A stretch of DNA of 64,000 nucleotides from the NCBI RefSeq assembly GCF_021227995.1, contig NZ_CP089301.1, forward strand, positions 186,001-250,000. The letters run 5' to 3'. Made by a program: the position numbers and the translations under genes. The notes under the pieces were generated by a model. That model worked only from the letters and a program-made list of their open reading frames with translations, was not told the origin of the DNA and searched no databases. This stretch comes from Novosphingobium kaempferiae (GTDB taxonomy: Bacteria > Pseudomonadota > Alphaproteobacteria > Sphingomonadales > Sphingomonadaceae). Every line of letters starts with the position of its first letter. Positions within the stretch are counted from its first letter, which is position 1. Shown here one piece after another: positions 1-8,798 of the stretch.

Positions 1-374
1 CCGCCGAAGAGCGCGACCGCATCAACGCGGGCCGCGTCGGCAAATGGGTGGTTGCATCCTTCATTCCTTTCCGCGGGCTGATCCGCGAAGTCTCGGGCGC
101 CAACGCGCAGGACCGCAAGGTCAATGCTGCGATCCAGGCAGGCCTGACGCGGCGCGGCTTCCTCAAGGGCGTCGGCCAGGCGAAGGGCTGCGCCTATCCA
201 GCCGCCCCGGCTCCGGCCCATGTCGTGCAGGCGAAGCTGAACGAAATGGAAGCCATCGAAAAGGAAAAGGCCGACAAGAAGAAGGCCAAGGCGGAAGCGA
301 AGGCCGATAAGAGCGATAAGGGTCTTGCCTTCAAGTCGGAACCCGACGCGCGCCAGCCCGTGCCGAAGCACTGA
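1..374 (+). CDS. C-terminal part of an unidentified protein, cut by the window edge
   Basis: The frame is open from the first bases and ends at a TGA at 372-374, leaving about 123 visible residues. They include a mildly hydrophobic stretch (WVVASFIPF), then a segment around GLTRRGFLKGVGQAKGC, and a strongly charged Lys/Ala/Glu tail near the C-terminus. Codon use matches the surrounding high-GC genes, so this is very probably real coding sequence. I do not recognise the family, and its N-terminal domains lie outside the window. Confidence 0.6.
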   Translation, partial: AEERDRINAGRVGKWVVASFIPFRGLIREVSGANAQDRKVNAAIQAGLTRRGFLKGVGQAKGCAYPAAPAPAHVVQAKLNEMEAIEKEKADKKKAKAEAKADKSDKGLAFKSEPDARQPVPKH

Positions 375-457
375 CGAAAGCGGAAACATCGACCCGGTCG
401 CCTCGTTGCTTCTGAAGCACTCGCCCTGTGAGTGCGATGACTAGTCGAGGTGCCCGG

Positions 458-1201
458 ATGGTTTCGCTACGTTTCGCTCTGCCCATGCTCGGTGCCGTCT
501 CGGTGCTGTTCAGTGCATGCAGCGGAAACCCACCGTCAGAGGCCGATTCTAGCGAAGCGATAGCGCCTGGAGCAGAGGCGAGTTCGCCCGAAACCGGCGG
601 AATTGCGCCACAATCGGTATCGAAAATGGCCGCCGCGCCCGCCGGTCCGATCTCCTGCGCGGCCGATATCGGCGAGGCGGCGGCGAGCAAGCTAGCGGAA
701 CAATGCCGAGCCGTCTCCCCCGCCACGCGGCCACCGTGCAACGTCGCCAATTCCTGCGCAATGATCCGCAACGAGGTGGCGAGAGGCTGCGCGATTCTCG
801 GAGAAGATGCTGCAAAAACAGAAGGTTGCAGCCTCGATCCGGTCAGTCGGGAAGCCGCCGCCGACATGGTGATGCGCTACTACAGCGCCATCAATGCCCG
901 GGACTACGCCTCGGCCTACGCCCTGTGGGGCCCGGACGGTGGCACCAGCGGCAAGACTTTGACCGCTTTTTCAGAAGGTTACGCGAAAACCCGCCGCACC
1001 CATGTCGACATCGGCAAGGTTTCGGACGTCGAAGGCGGGGCCGGTTCGATCTACGTGACGGTGCCGGTCACGGTCGATGCCGAACTCGACGACGGCCGCC
1101 GCCAGCGCTTCACCGGCAGCTACGCCCTGCGCCAGATCAACCGCGGCATGGGCATCTCGCAAGGCTGGCACATCGAGAACGCGAAGCTCCGCCCGGCCTG
1201 A
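458..1201 (+). CDS. Predicted lipoprotein with an NTF2-like C-terminal domain
   Basis: The protein starts MVSLRFALPM and has a lipobox (LFSAC) about 25 residues in, so it should be lipidated and exported. I prefer the ATG at 458 over an in-frame GTG at 428 because it places the signal peptide at the N-terminus. A low-complexity Ser/Glu/Ala linker follows the lipidated Cys. Next comes a Cys-rich middle part, then a domain beginning near AADMVMRYYSAINARDY, which resembles NTF2/SnoaL-like folds in helix and strand pattern. The function is unknown. The gene converges on blaR1, with a hairpin between them. Confidence 0.7.
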   Translation: MVSLRFALPMLGAVSVLFSACSGNPPSEADSSEAIAPGAEASSPETGGIAPQSVSKMAAAPAGPISCAADIGEAAASKLAEQCRAVSPATRPPCNVANSCAMIRNEVARGCAILGEDAAKTEGCSLDPVSREAAADMVMRYYSAINARDYASAYALWGPDGGTSGKTLTAFSEGYAKTRRTHVDIGKVSDVEGGAGSIYVTVPVTVDAELDDGRRQRFTGSYALRQINRGMGISQGWHIENAKLRPA

Positions 1202-1210
1202 CCATGCGAA

Positions 1211-1239
1211 AAGGGCGGCGATCTCAGGCCGCCGCCCTT
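1211..1239. terminator. Hairpin between the convergent lipoprotein and blaR1 genes
   Basis: AAGGGCGGC at 1211-1219 pairs perfectly with GCCGCCCTT at 1231-1239. There is no long T run on either strand, but the placement between two convergent stop codons fits a bidirectional terminator. Confidence 0.6.
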
Positions 1240-1257
1240 CCCTTTGCCTGAAAAACC

Positions 1258-3042
1258 TCAGTTTTCCTGGGCCTCGCGCCGGGCATCGGCGATCTCGCCA
1301 TCAAGATCGGCCAGGATCTCCGCGCGGATCTTCGCACTCAGCGCCGTATTGGAAGCGATCGAGGCCCGCGCCGTATTGAGCGCCTGCAAGGCCGCAGTCC
1401 TTGCCGCCTTGGGCTCTCCCGTGCAGATCACCGTGCGCGTCGTGGCGCCGTTCGCCTCGGTCCGCGTTTCCCGGTGCGGGCTGTCGGCAGGGCAATCCTT
1501 GTCGAGCACCATCGTGCGGTCGGACCGGACATTGCCGTCCTTGCTGACGATGCGGATCGTGTGGAAGCGGCCATCGGCGGAGACTTTCTCCTCGACCTTC
1601 GGTGCCCTCGCCATGGCCTCTGCCGCCATCTTCTGCGCTTCCGCAGCACGGCGCTGCGCGTCGGCACTCATGCGCCAGGCGTCGGCCTGATCGCGCACCC
1701 GGACATTCTGGTAGGTCACGGTCCGGGCATTGACGCGGACGGGCCTCGGAGCCGGAGCGGGCATCGGTGCCGCCGAAGCGAAGGGTGCGGGAGGTGCCGG
1801 GGGAGCCGGAGGTGCAGGCGGCGCCGGCGGCACGATAGCGTCCGCCATGTCCACTTCGGGCGGCAAAGGCTGCTCCGGAACATCGGGTACATCCGGCATT
1901 TCGCCGTCGGCGAATGCTTCCGGAGCAGCCGGAGGTGCCGGGGGCTGCGGCGCGAGCGGCACCATTGGAGCCTTGGTGTGAATGCGCGCGGGGGCGTAAG
2001 TGCCGTCGGCAGGTTCGCCGTCGCCTCCGTCCATCGCCGCATAGCTGACCGTCGCGGTCGCGGGCACGGCGACGATGGCCAGCGCGAAGAGGCTACGGGC
2101 AAGCACGCGCCGGGCGGGGGTCACGTCGGCCGCACCCAGCGCCTTGAGCCGCTGGATGATCGGCTTCTCGCCCGAGAGCGGCCCTGCCATCGGCGCGGCA
2201 AGGCCGAGCCGGGTGCCGCCCGCCATCGAGGCGATCAGGCGGCCATAGCGGGCACGCTCGGCGCGACTGCGTCCGGCCATCACGCGAGCGTCGCAGAACG
2301 CTTCCTGATCGGCCCGCACGGCACGCCATCCGGCCCAGCCGATGGGATTGAACCAGTGCAGCGCGAACAGCGGCTGCATCGCGATCAGCGCCAGCAGGTC
2401 GCTGCCCGCATGGTGCTCCATCTCGTGCGCGATGGCGAAGTCCGAGGTTTCGGAATCGGCTTCGGCAAGGAACCCGCTCGGCAGGGCGACGACCTTGTCG
2501 AACACCCCGAAGGCGAGCGGCGCGCTGATCGCGGGCGTTTCGACGATGCGCACGGTATCCGAATGGGCGACGACGCGGGCGCCATCGAGCAGATCGCGAC
2601 GCATCCAGCGGTACGTCACGGTGCGCCAGATGAGGAACAGCGCCGCACCGCCCAGCCATATGGCGAGCGCCACCGTCATCCACGGCACTTGCGCGAGCAG
2701 GCTCGGCTCGACCGGGGCGGCGTTGACGACCTCAGCCGCAGGAAGCGCTGCAAGAGCATCGACCGCTGGCGCCGCTGCCGGAGCGATCACCGTCTCGACC
2801 GGCGCTGCGCTTTGAACGGCGGCAGCGGAGGCAGTGGCTTGCTCCACCCCGAACTGGAGGCTCGGCAGCGCCATGAAGCGCGGCAAGGCCAGCGGTGGCA
2901 GCACCAGCCGGATCATCGGCAGAGCCCAGAGCGCATAAGCGGCGCCCGGGCCGAACCAGCGCGCGACGGGACGGCGGACGAGCAGCACCAGCGCCATCAG
3001 CGCGCCGGTGGCCAGCAGCGTATCGGTAAGCCACTCGATCAT
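1258..3042 (-). CDS. blaR1: BlaR1/MecR1-like M56 membrane metalloprotease (antirepressor)
   Basis: This 594-residue protein is the partner of the BlaI-type repressor encoded immediately upstream; the two genes overlap by 4 nt (ATGA). The N-terminus has membrane segments near residues 5-23, 33-55 and 120-142. The gluzincin motif HEMEH lies at 206-210 with a downstream acidic residue in DQEAFCD, as in M56 peptidases. A further hydrophobic segment near 315-335 is followed by a long Pro/Ala-rich region and an Ala-rich helical segment. The C-terminal penicillin-binding sensor domain of staphylococcal BlaR1 is absent, so the signal sensed need not be a beta-lactam. Family role: site-1 proteolysis leading to repressor inactivation. 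Confidence 0.85.
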   Translation of the reverse strand: MIEWLTDTLLATGALMALVLLVRRPVARWFGPGAAYALWALPMIRLVLPPLALPRFMALPSLQFGVEQATASAAAVQSAAPVETVIAPAAAPAVDALAALPAAEVVNAAPVEPSLLAQVPWMTVALAIWLGGAALFLIWRTVTYRWMRRDLLDGARVVAHSDTVRIVETPAISAPLAFGVFDKVVALPSGFLAEADSETSDFAIAHEMEHHAGSDLLALIAMQPLFALHWFNPIGWAGWRAVRADQEAFCDARVMAGRSRAERARYGRLIASMAGGTRLGLAAPMAGPLSGEKPIIQRLKALGAADVTPARRVLARSLFALAIVAVPATATVSYAAMDGGDGEPADGTYAPARIHTKAPMVPLAPQPPAPPAAPEAFADGEMPDVPDVPEQPLPPEVDMADAIVPPAPPAPPAPPAPPAPFASAAPMPAPAPRPVRVNARTVTYQNVRVRDQADAWRMSADAQRRAAEAQKMAAEAMARAPKVEEKVSADGRFHTIRIVSKDGNVRSDRTMVLDKDCPADSPHRETRTEANGATTRTVICTGEPKAARTAALQALNTARASIASNTALSAKIRAEILADLDGEIADARREAQEN

Positions 3043-3425
3043 GACTTGAGCTCCTTGAGAAGGGCTTCGATCTCGGCAATGTCATCGTCGGTCAGTTGCT
3101 CGCTCTGCGCAAGATGCGCGAAGAGCGGCCCCGCGCGCCCACCGAACAGGCGGTCCACCAGGCGGCGGCTTTCGGCGCCGACGTAGTCGGTACGCTCGAT
3201 GCGGGGGGAGTAGAGGAAGCGCTTGCCGTCGGGCTCGGTCTCCACCGCCTGCTTGACCACGAGGCGCGACAGCAGCGTCTTGACCGTGGCAAGGCTCCAG
3301 CCTCGCGGGCCGCAGACTTCCTCGCACACTTCCTGCGCGGTGAGCGGGCTGCGCTGCCACAGCGCCTCCATCACCGCATGCTCGGCCTCGGAAATCCTCT
3401 CAGGCTGTTCGGCAGAATCCGACAC
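3039..3425 (-). CDS. blaI: BlaI/MecI/CopY-family transcriptional repressor
   Basis: The winged-helix repressor sequence begins ISEAEHAVMEALW and continues with the recognition region GWSLATVKTLLSRLV, typical of BlaI. I place the start at a GTG (3425) rather than the ATG at 3437. A GGAGG lies 5 nt upstream of the GTG, whereas the ATG directly abuts the operator and has no room for a ribosome binding site. With this start the protein has about 128 residues, normal for the family. It overlaps blaR1 by 4 nt. It is expected to repress its own operon through the palindrome at 3438-3471. Confidence 0.85.
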   Translation of the reverse strand: MSDSAEQPERISEAEHAVMEALWQRSPLTAQEVCEEVCGPRGWSLATVKTLLSRLVVKQAVETEPDGKRFLYSPRIERTDYVGAESRRLVDRLFGGRAGPLFAHLAQSEQLTDDDIAEIEALLKELKS

Positions 3426-3437
3426 CCATGCCTCCAT

Positions 3438-3471
3438 TGTTTACACACGTAATCGACTACGTCTGTAAACA
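3438..3471 (-). promoter_or_regulatory. Double BlaI-type operator overlapping the blaI-blaR1 promoter
   Basis: A 34-bp near-perfect palindrome has outer arms TGTTTACA and TGTAAACA and 15 of 17 matching positions per half. Within it are two smaller dyads, TTACACACGTAA (3441-3452) and TACGTCTGTA (3458-3467). Both are of the TACnnnnGTA type expected for BlaI dimers. On the minus strand a TTTACA/TGTAAA pair with 18-nt spacing sits inside the palindrome, so bound repressor would cover both promoter elements. Repressor binding is inferred from family knowledge. Confidence 0.8.
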
Positions 3472-3493
3472 TGAATGCCGGGTGAATGTCCAG

Positions 3494-4081
3494 TCAGGAT
3501 TTACGGAGCGCCTGCGCCAGAATAATCAGGAAAACCGCGCGCACCGTCAGGCTGATCGCGACGATGATCGCGAGAAACGCGAGCCCCGTCAGCGGCCCGG
3601 AAAACAGCAGCACTAGCCCCAGCACCACATCGAGTACGCCGAGGAGCAGGCGCCAGCCCTTGTCGTGCCGGGCCCTGAGCGCGAAGGCGATCTGGAAGCC
3701 GCCCGAGACCAGCAGCCACAGGCCGATCGCCATGACCAGCGACAGCGCGCCCGCCACCGGGTCGGCAATGGCGAATATACCCGCCAGCAGCGCCAACGTA
3801 CCGAGCAGGATCTCGACCCATCGCGCCCGGCTCGACAGCGAGGTCCACCCCGCAGCGATGGCGGCCACGCCATAGACCACCAGCATGATGCCCAGAAGCA
3901 GCCCGGTCGCCACGCCTGCCACCAGCGGATTGAGCAGCACGATCAGCGCGGCGACGAGCAGCAGCACGCCGTAGCCCATGACCCAGCCCCAGGTGCTGCC
4001 CGGCGCGCGCGCCATCTCGCGAACGAGCGGATCGCGCTCCACCTTGGGTTCGAGGATCGGGTCGATGTGGGTGCGGTCCAT
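3494..4081 (-). CDS. HdeD-family (DUF308) membrane protein
   Basis: This 195-residue protein has six hydrophobic segments arranged as pairs, beginning WGWVMGYGVLLLVAALI and ending near the C-terminus. That is the repeat pattern of HdeD/DUF308 proteins, linked to acid resistance in enterobacteria but mostly uncharacterised. I start at the ATG at 4081 (MDRTH); an AAAGGA element lies upstream. It follows a hydrophilic N-terminus of about 30 residues. The gene lies between blaI and the sdh terminator and is probably its own transcription unit. Its role here is unknown. Confidence 0.75.
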   Translation of the reverse strand: MDRTHIDPILEPKVERDPLVREMARAPGSTWGWVMGYGVLLLVAALIVLLNPLVAGVATGLLLGIMLVVYGVAAIAAGWTSLSSRARWVEILLGTLALLAGIFAIADPVAGALSLVMAIGLWLLVSGGFQIAFALRARHDKGWRLLLGVLDVVLGLVLLFSGPLTGLAFLAIIVAISLTVRAVFLIILAQALRKS

Positions 4082-4159
4082 GCTGGAGGTTCCTTTCACC
4101 TCCAGCAATGCGTGGCGACCTGACCAGTTCCTCCGGGAACTTGCTCGGAGAGGAACAGA

Positions 4160-4194
4160 AAAAGGGCGGCGCAGCCTTGCCGCTGCGCCGCCCT
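4160..4194 (-). terminator. Intrinsic terminator of the sdhCDA operon
   Basis: AGGGCGGCGCAGC at 4163-4175 pairs perfectly with GCTGCGCCGCCCT at 4182-4194 across a 6-nt loop. On the minus strand the stem is followed by five T residues (AAAAA at 4159-4163 on the plus strand). It lies directly after the sdhA stop codon. Confidence 0.9.
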
Positions 4195-4225
4195 CCTCTC
4201 GTTTTCAGCTTGCGCCGATGTCAGA

Positions 4226-6034
4226 TCAGTACACGCGGGCCTTGGGCTTGATGTACTCGACGTCGTCGGTGAGCGTGTATTCGTGGACCGGGCGATAGTC
4301 GATGCGGACTTCGCCGCCCTTGCCGCCCCAGCCGTTGAACCAAGTCGCGGTGTGCTTCATCCAGTTCACGTCGTCGCGGTTCGGGAAGTCCTCGTGCGCG
4401 TGGGCGCCGCGGCTTTCCTTGCGGTTCTGCGCGCCATGCAGGGTCACGGTCGCCTGCGAGATCAGGTTGTCCAGTTCCAGCGTTTCCACCAGATCGGAGT
4501 TCCAGATCAGACCACGGTCGGTGACCTTGATGTCGTTCATGCGCTCGTAGGTCTTGGCGAGCTTTTCCTTGCCTTCGACCATCAGTTCGTCGGTGCGGAA
4601 CACCGCCGCGTGGAGCGACATGGTGCGCTGCATCTCGGTGCGGATTTCCGCCGTCGAGGAAGAACCGTTGGCATTGCGGAAGTGGTCGAGGCGGGTGAGC
4701 GCCAGATCGGCCGAATCCTTGGGCAGTTCGCCCTGCGTGCCGTTCGGCTTGATGTTTTCCTTGAGGTACAGGCCCGTGGCGCGGCCGAACACGACGAGGT
4801 CGATCAGCGAGTTCGAACCGAGGCGGTTGGCGCCGTGGACCGAGACGCAAGCGGCCTCACCCACTGCGAACAGGCCGGGAACCACGGTTTCGGGATCGCC
4901 GTCCGCACCGATGGTCATCACCTGACCATGGTAGTTACACGGGATGCCGCCCATGTTGTAGTGGACGGTCGGGACGACCGGCAGCGGCTGGCGGGTAAGG
5001 TCCACGCCTGCGAAGATCTTGCCGCTCTCGGTGATGCCCGGCAGACGCTCGCCCAGCACCTTGGGATCGATGTGATCGAGGTGCAGGTAGATGTGGTCCT
5101 TGTGCGGACCGACACCGCGGCCTTCGCGGATTTCCATCGCCATCGAGCGCGAGACGACGTCACGGCTGGCGAGATCCTTGGCCGAGGGAGCGTAACGCTC
5201 CATGAAGCGCTCGCCCTCGGAGTTGGTCAGGTAGCCGCCCTCGCCGCGAGCGCCCTCGGTGATGAGCACGCCTGCACCGTAGATGCCAGTCGGGTGGAAC
5301 TGGACGAACTCCATGTCCTGCAGGGGCAGGCCCGCGCGCAGCACCATGCCGCCGCCGTCGCCGGTGCAGGTGTGGGCCGAAGTCGCGGTGAAGTACGAAC
5401 GGCCATAGCCGCCCGTCGCGAGCACGACGGCCTGCGCGCGGAAGCGGTGGATCGTGCCGTCATCCATGCACAGCGCGATCACGCCGACGCACTTGCCGCC
5501 GTCCATGATGAGGTCGATCGCGAAGTATTCGATGAAGAAGTCCGCGTCGTACTTCAGCGACTGCTGGTACAGCGCGTGAAGCATGGCGTGGCCGGTGCGG
5601 TCGGCAGCGGCGCAGGTGCGCTGGACCGGCGGGCCTTCGCCCATGTTCTGCATGTGGCCGCCGAACGGGCGCTGGTAGATCGTGCCGTCGGGGTTGCGGC
5701 TGAAGGGCACGCCGGCGTGCTCCAGTTCGTAGACCGCAGCCGGAGCCTCGCGCACCATGTACTCGATGGCGTCCTGGTCGCCCAGCCAGTCCGACCCCTT
5801 GACGGTGTCGTACATGTGCCAGGTCCAGTGGTCCGGCGTGTTGTTCTTGAGCGAGGCGGCGATGCCGCCCTGCGCCGCAACGGTGTGCGAGCGGGTGGGG
5901 AACACCTTGGTGATGCACGCGGTCTTCAGGCCGGCTTCGGCCGAGCCCATCGTGGCGCGCAGGCCCGAGCCGCCGGCGCCGACGACGACGGTGTCGTAGG
6001 TGTGGTCTATGATCTTGTAAGCAGGCGCGGACAT
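4226..6034 (-). CDS. sdhA: Succinate dehydrogenase flavoprotein subunit
   Basis: The 602-residue SdhA oxidises succinate to fumarate and passes electrons to SdhB and ubiquinone in complex II on the inner membrane. The dinucleotide motif GAGGSG is at 19-24. The covalent-FAD histidine sits in [10 protein letters not shown] (His50), and the substrate-site signature around HPTGIYGAG is intact. The ATG at 6034 overlaps the sdhD stop by one base (TAATG), giving translational coupling. Upstream in-frame sequence is only the shadow of sdhD. A strong terminator follows and sdhB is not present downstream. Confidence 0.97.
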   Translation of the reverse strand: MSAPAYKIIDHTYDTVVVGAGGSGLRATMGSAEAGLKTACITKVFPTRSHTVAAQGGIAASLKNNTPDHWTWHMYDTVKGSDWLGDQDAIEYMVREAPAAVYELEHAGVPFSRNPDGTIYQRPFGGHMQNMGEGPPVQRTCAAADRTGHAMLHALYQQSLKYDADFFIEYFAIDLIMDGGKCVGVIALCMDDGTIHRFRAQAVVLATGGYGRSYFTATSAHTCTGDGGGMVLRAGLPLQDMEFVQFHPTGIYGAGVLITEGARGEGGYLTNSEGERFMERYAPSAKDLASRDVVSRSMAMEIREGRGVGPHKDHIYLHLDHIDPKVLGERLPGITESGKIFAGVDLTRQPLPVVPTVHYNMGGIPCNYHGQVMTIGADGDPETVVPGLFAVGEAACVSVHGANRLGSNSLIDLVVFGRATGLYLKENIKPNGTQGELPKDSADLALTRLDHFRNANGSSSTAEIRTEMQRTMSLHAAVFRTDELMVEGKEKLAKTYERMNDIKVTDRGLIWNSDLVETLELDNLISQATVTLHGAQNRKESRGAHAHEDFPNRDDVNWMKHTATWFNGWGGKGGEVRIDYRPVHEYTLTDDVEYIKPKARVY

Positions 6035-6420
6035 TATGCGTGTGCTCCCAGCGCGATGCGGACGATGCAGAACACGCCGAACGCGATCCCGCCGCAAGCG
6101 GCAAGGTTCAGCGCGGCGATGGCGGCGAACTTGTTGGCGTGATCGTGCAGGTAGTCCTCGACCAGCACCTGCAGGCCGAGGCGCGCGTGCCAGAAGGTCG
6201 TCACGACCAGCAGGATCATGGCCACGGCCGGGACCGGCTTGGCGATCCACTCGACCATGGTGCCGTAGGTATAGTCCGGCAGCAGGACCAGCGAGACGAT
6301 CAGGAAGAGCACCGACAGCAGGTTGCCGATGGCGGTGAAGCGCTGCAGCAGCCAGTGATGGACGCCGCCCTTTGCCGAGCCGAGGCCGCGAACGCGGCCG
6401 ATGGAGGTTCCGTTACCCAT
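6034..6420 (-). CDS. sdhD: Succinate dehydrogenase membrane anchor subunit
   Basis: The 128-residue protein has three transmembrane helices and contains the sequence [11 protein letters not shown], where the histidine is the probable haem b ligand. It begins [19 protein letters not shown], typical of alphaproteobacterial SdhD. With SdhC it anchors the complex and forms the ubiquinone site. It lies 13 nt downstream of sdhC and is coupled to sdhA by a one-base overlap. Confidence 0.92.
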   Translation of the reverse strand: MGNGTSIGRVRGLGSAKGGVHHWLLQRFTAIGNLLSVLFLIVSLVLLPDYTYGTMVEWIAKPVPAVAMILLVVTTFWHARLGLQVLVEDYLHDHANKFAAIAALNLAACGGIAFGVFCIVRIALGAHA

Positions 6421-6433
6421 TGTTCGTACCCTC

Positions 6434-6829
6434 TCAGCGAAGCAGCAGGAGCGCCCAGAAGGCGACGGTGAGGATCACCCCGATGACCGGGCACAGGATC
6501 GACCACAGGCGGTTGGCGTTCAGCTCGAAACCGGCGCCCACGTCGAGGAAGAAGTGGCGGATGCCGCTCGCCATGTGGCTGAAGAACGCCCACGAGATGC
6601 CCACGAGCACCAGATAGCCGATCGGCGTCGTCATCGCCCACGCGAAGGTCGCATAGGAAGCCGGGCCTCCTGCGAGCGCACCGAGCCACCACAGCAGCAC
6701 GGCGAGGCCGGCGAAAGCCATGCCGTCGCCCGTGACGCGATGCAGGATCGACACGAACATGTGCGGGCCCCACTTCCAGATCTGGAGGTGCGGCGAGAGC
6801 GGACGGTTCTTGGTCCCGGCGTTTGCCAT
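6434..6829 (-). CDS. sdhC: Succinate dehydrogenase cytochrome b556 subunit
   Basis: The 131-residue protein starts MANAGTKNRPLSPHLQIWKW and contains the signature SILHRVTG, which carries the quinone-site Ser/Arg and a haem-proximal His, followed by three membrane helices. I chose the ATG at 6829 because the conserved NRPLSPHL motif begins just after it; an in-frame ATG at 6865 is possible. This is the first gene of the sdhCDA operon. It is divergent from the beta-lactamase gene, with about 150 bp between the two start codons. Confidence 0.93.
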   Translation of the reverse strand: MANAGTKNRPLSPHLQIWKWGPHMFVSILHRVTGDGMAFAGLAVLLWWLGALAGGPASYATFAWAMTTPIGYLVLVGISWAFFSHMASGIRHFFLDVGAGFELNANRLWSILCPVIGVILTVAFWALLLLR

Positions 6830-6980
6830 GGCGCTTACGAATCCCCTTGCCTGCGGCAGTGTCATGAACTGCCCTATTGCAAGCCCCCTTAGACAAATCG
6901 AGGCGGGGCGCAAGCTTGTCGCACCGCAACATCGCAGGGTGGCTGGCCTATCTCACAGGTGCGCCTTAAAGCATTCGCCC

Positions 6981-7892
6981 ATGAGTCGCACCTCCCTGGC
7001 AATCGCGCTGGCCTCGCTCACGGCCCTGACCTCCATGATCGCACTGCCCATCGGCGCGCAGGCAGCGACTGCCGAGACCCTGTCTCCTGCTGCGCTGGCG
7101 AAGGCCTGCGAGGGCAAGGACGAGTGGGCCGACCCGGCGCCGCCCGCCCGCCTCTTCGGCAATACCTGGTACGTGGGAACCTGCGGAATTTCGGCGATCC
7201 TCATCACCGGGGACAAGGGCCACGTCCTTGTCGATGCGGGCGTCACCAAGGCCGCTCCGCTGGTCCTCGCAAACATAAAGCGTGCGGGTTTCAACCCGAA
7301 GGACGTGCGCTGGATCGTCGCCTCGCACGAGCATTTCGACCACGTCGGCGCGCTTGCCGCATTGCAGAAGGCGACGGGTGCAAAAGTTGCAGCCCTCCCG
7401 GCGCAAAAAGCGGCGCTCGAAACCGGCAAGCCTGCCTCCGACGATCCGCAGTTTGCCGGGCTGGACCCGATCGCGCCGGTCCGGGTCGACCGCGTATTGA
7501 AGGACGGCGACAGCGTCGTCGTCGGCAAGGTCGTCCTCACCGCCCATGCCACGCCGGTCCACGCGCCGGGTTCGACGAGCTGGACATGGCAGTCCTGCAC
7601 CGCCGGGTTCGACTGCAAGATGATCGCCTATGCGGACAGTTCCTCGACGATCTCGTCGGACGGCTATCGCTTCACCGACCATCCCGACCGCGTGGCGGCG
7701 ATCCGCAAGGGGCTGCCCGCAATGGCCGCCCTGCCCTGCGACATCCTCATAACCCCGCACCCGAGCCAGAGCGCGCTGATGGAGCGCCTCGCCGGGACCA
7801 AGCCGCTGGTCGATGCCAATGCCTGCCGGGCCTACGTCGCCGCTGCAGAAGGACGGCTTGCCGACCGTCTCGCGAAGGAGAGCGGCAAGTGA
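6981..7892 (+). CDS. Subclass B3 metallo-beta-lactamase
   Basis: The 303-residue protein has a Sec signal peptide (about residues 1-28, cleavage after AQA), so it is periplasmic. The zinc ligands of subclass B3 are all visible: HEHFDH gives His116, His118, Asp120 and His121, then His194 in HATPVHAPGSTSW and His260 in LITPHP. B3 enzymes hydrolyse penicillins, cephalosporins and often carbapenems. The usual Gly in the HxTPGH motif is Val here. The stop codon overlaps the GTG start of prmA (GTGA), so the two are co-translated. No BlaI-type operator is visible upstream. Actual substrate range is not deducible. Confidence 0.88.
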   Translation: MSRTSLAIALASLTALTSMIALPIGAQAATAETLSPAALAKACEGKDEWADPAPPARLFGNTWYVGTCGISAILITGDKGHVLVDAGVTKAAPLVLANIKRAGFNPKDVRWIVASHEHFDHVGALAALQKATGAKVAALPAQKAALETGKPASDDPQFAGLDPIAPVRVDRVLKDGDSVVVGKVVLTAHATPVHAPGSTSWTWQSCTAGFDCKMIAYADSSSTISSDGYRFTDHPDRVAAIRKGLPAMAALPCDILITPHPSQSALMERLAGTKPLVDANACRAYVAAAEGRLADRLAKESGK

Positions 7893-8791
7893 GCTGGAAA
7901 GTCACCGTCTTCGCTCCGCGCCCCGTCATCGAAGGCGCGCTCGTCGCGCATGAGGATGCGTGGGACTGGGACCACGATATCGTCCTGTCCGGGCGCGAGA
8001 TCGCCGAGGACCAGCCCGAGGACTGGACCCTCGAAGCCTGGCTCGACCGCAAGCCGACCAAGGCCGACAAGGCCGCGATCACTGCGCTGTTCGAGGGCAC
8101 CAAGCCCAAGCTGATCGTCGAGGAACTGCCCGAGACCGACTGGCTCGTCGTCAGCCAGGAAGGCCTCGAGCCGATCCGCGCCGGACGCTTCTACGTCCAC
8201 ACGCCCGAGCATCCGGGCGTGGACGAACCCGGCGTGTTCGACTTCGCGATCCCTGCCAGCCAGGCTTTCGGCACCGGCCATCACGCGACAACGGCAGGTT
8301 GCCTCGCGATGCTCACGCACATGAAGGCGCAGGGCCTCGTCGTCCGCAACTGCGCCGATATCGGCACCGGCACCGGCCTGCTCGCCTTCGCGGCGCTCTC
8401 GCTCTGGCCGCGCACGCTGGCGACAGCGAGCGACATCGACGCGGTATGCGTCAACGTGGTGGAGGACAATGCCGAGGCGAACGGCGTGACCATGGGCGCC
8501 CGGCGTGGCGAACTCGTCATGACGGTGGCGGACGGCATGAACCATCCGGTGCTGGAAGCGCGCGGCCCCTACGACCTCATCCTCGCCAACATCCTTGCCG
8601 GGCCGCTGGTCCATCTTGCGCCCGATTTCGGCAAGGCGCTGGTCCCTGGCGGGCACTTGCTGTTGGCGGGACTGCTCGAGACGCAGGAGGCCGCCGTGCG
8701 CGCCGCCTGCCGCAAGGCCGGGCTGCGGCTCGCCGCGCGCATGGTGAACGGCGACTGGTCGATCCTGTGGATGCGCCAACGGCGGGGCTGA
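7889..8791 (+). CDS. prmA: Ribosomal protein L11 methyltransferase
   Basis: This SAM-dependent enzyme trimethylates lysines of ribosomal protein L11. The N-terminal substrate-recognition part (WKVTVFAPRPVIEGAL) precedes a Rossmann methyltransferase domain with motif I DIGTGTG at 157-163. The active-site-like segment NILAGPLVHLAPDF lies further on. The start is GTG at 7889, with AAGGAG nine bases upstream inside the beta-lactamase gene. The 300-residue length is normal. Confidence 0.93.
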   Translation: MSWKVTVFAPRPVIEGALVAHEDAWDWDHDIVLSGREIAEDQPEDWTLEAWLDRKPTKADKAAITALFEGTKPKLIVEELPETDWLVVSQEGLEPIRAGRFYVHTPEHPGVDEPGVFDFAIPASQAFGTGHHATTAGCLAMLTHMKAQGLVVRNCADIGTGTGLLAFAALSLWPRTLATASDIDAVCVNVVEDNAEANGVTMGARRGELVMTVADGMNHPVLEARGPYDLILANILAGPLVHLAPDFGKALVPGGHLLLAGLLETQEAAVRAACRKAGLRLAARMVNGDWSILWMRQRRG

Positions 8792-8798
8792 GCCCCGC

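Noticed and set aside
3425..3437. ATG at 3437 as the blaI start
   Set aside because: There is no room for a ribosome binding site between the operator and the ATG, whereas the GTG at 3425 has GGAGG at 5-nt spacing.
6034..6250. Upstream in-frame extension of sdhA
   Set aside because: The extra residues are the sdhD gene read in another frame; SdhA similarity begins at MSAPAYK.
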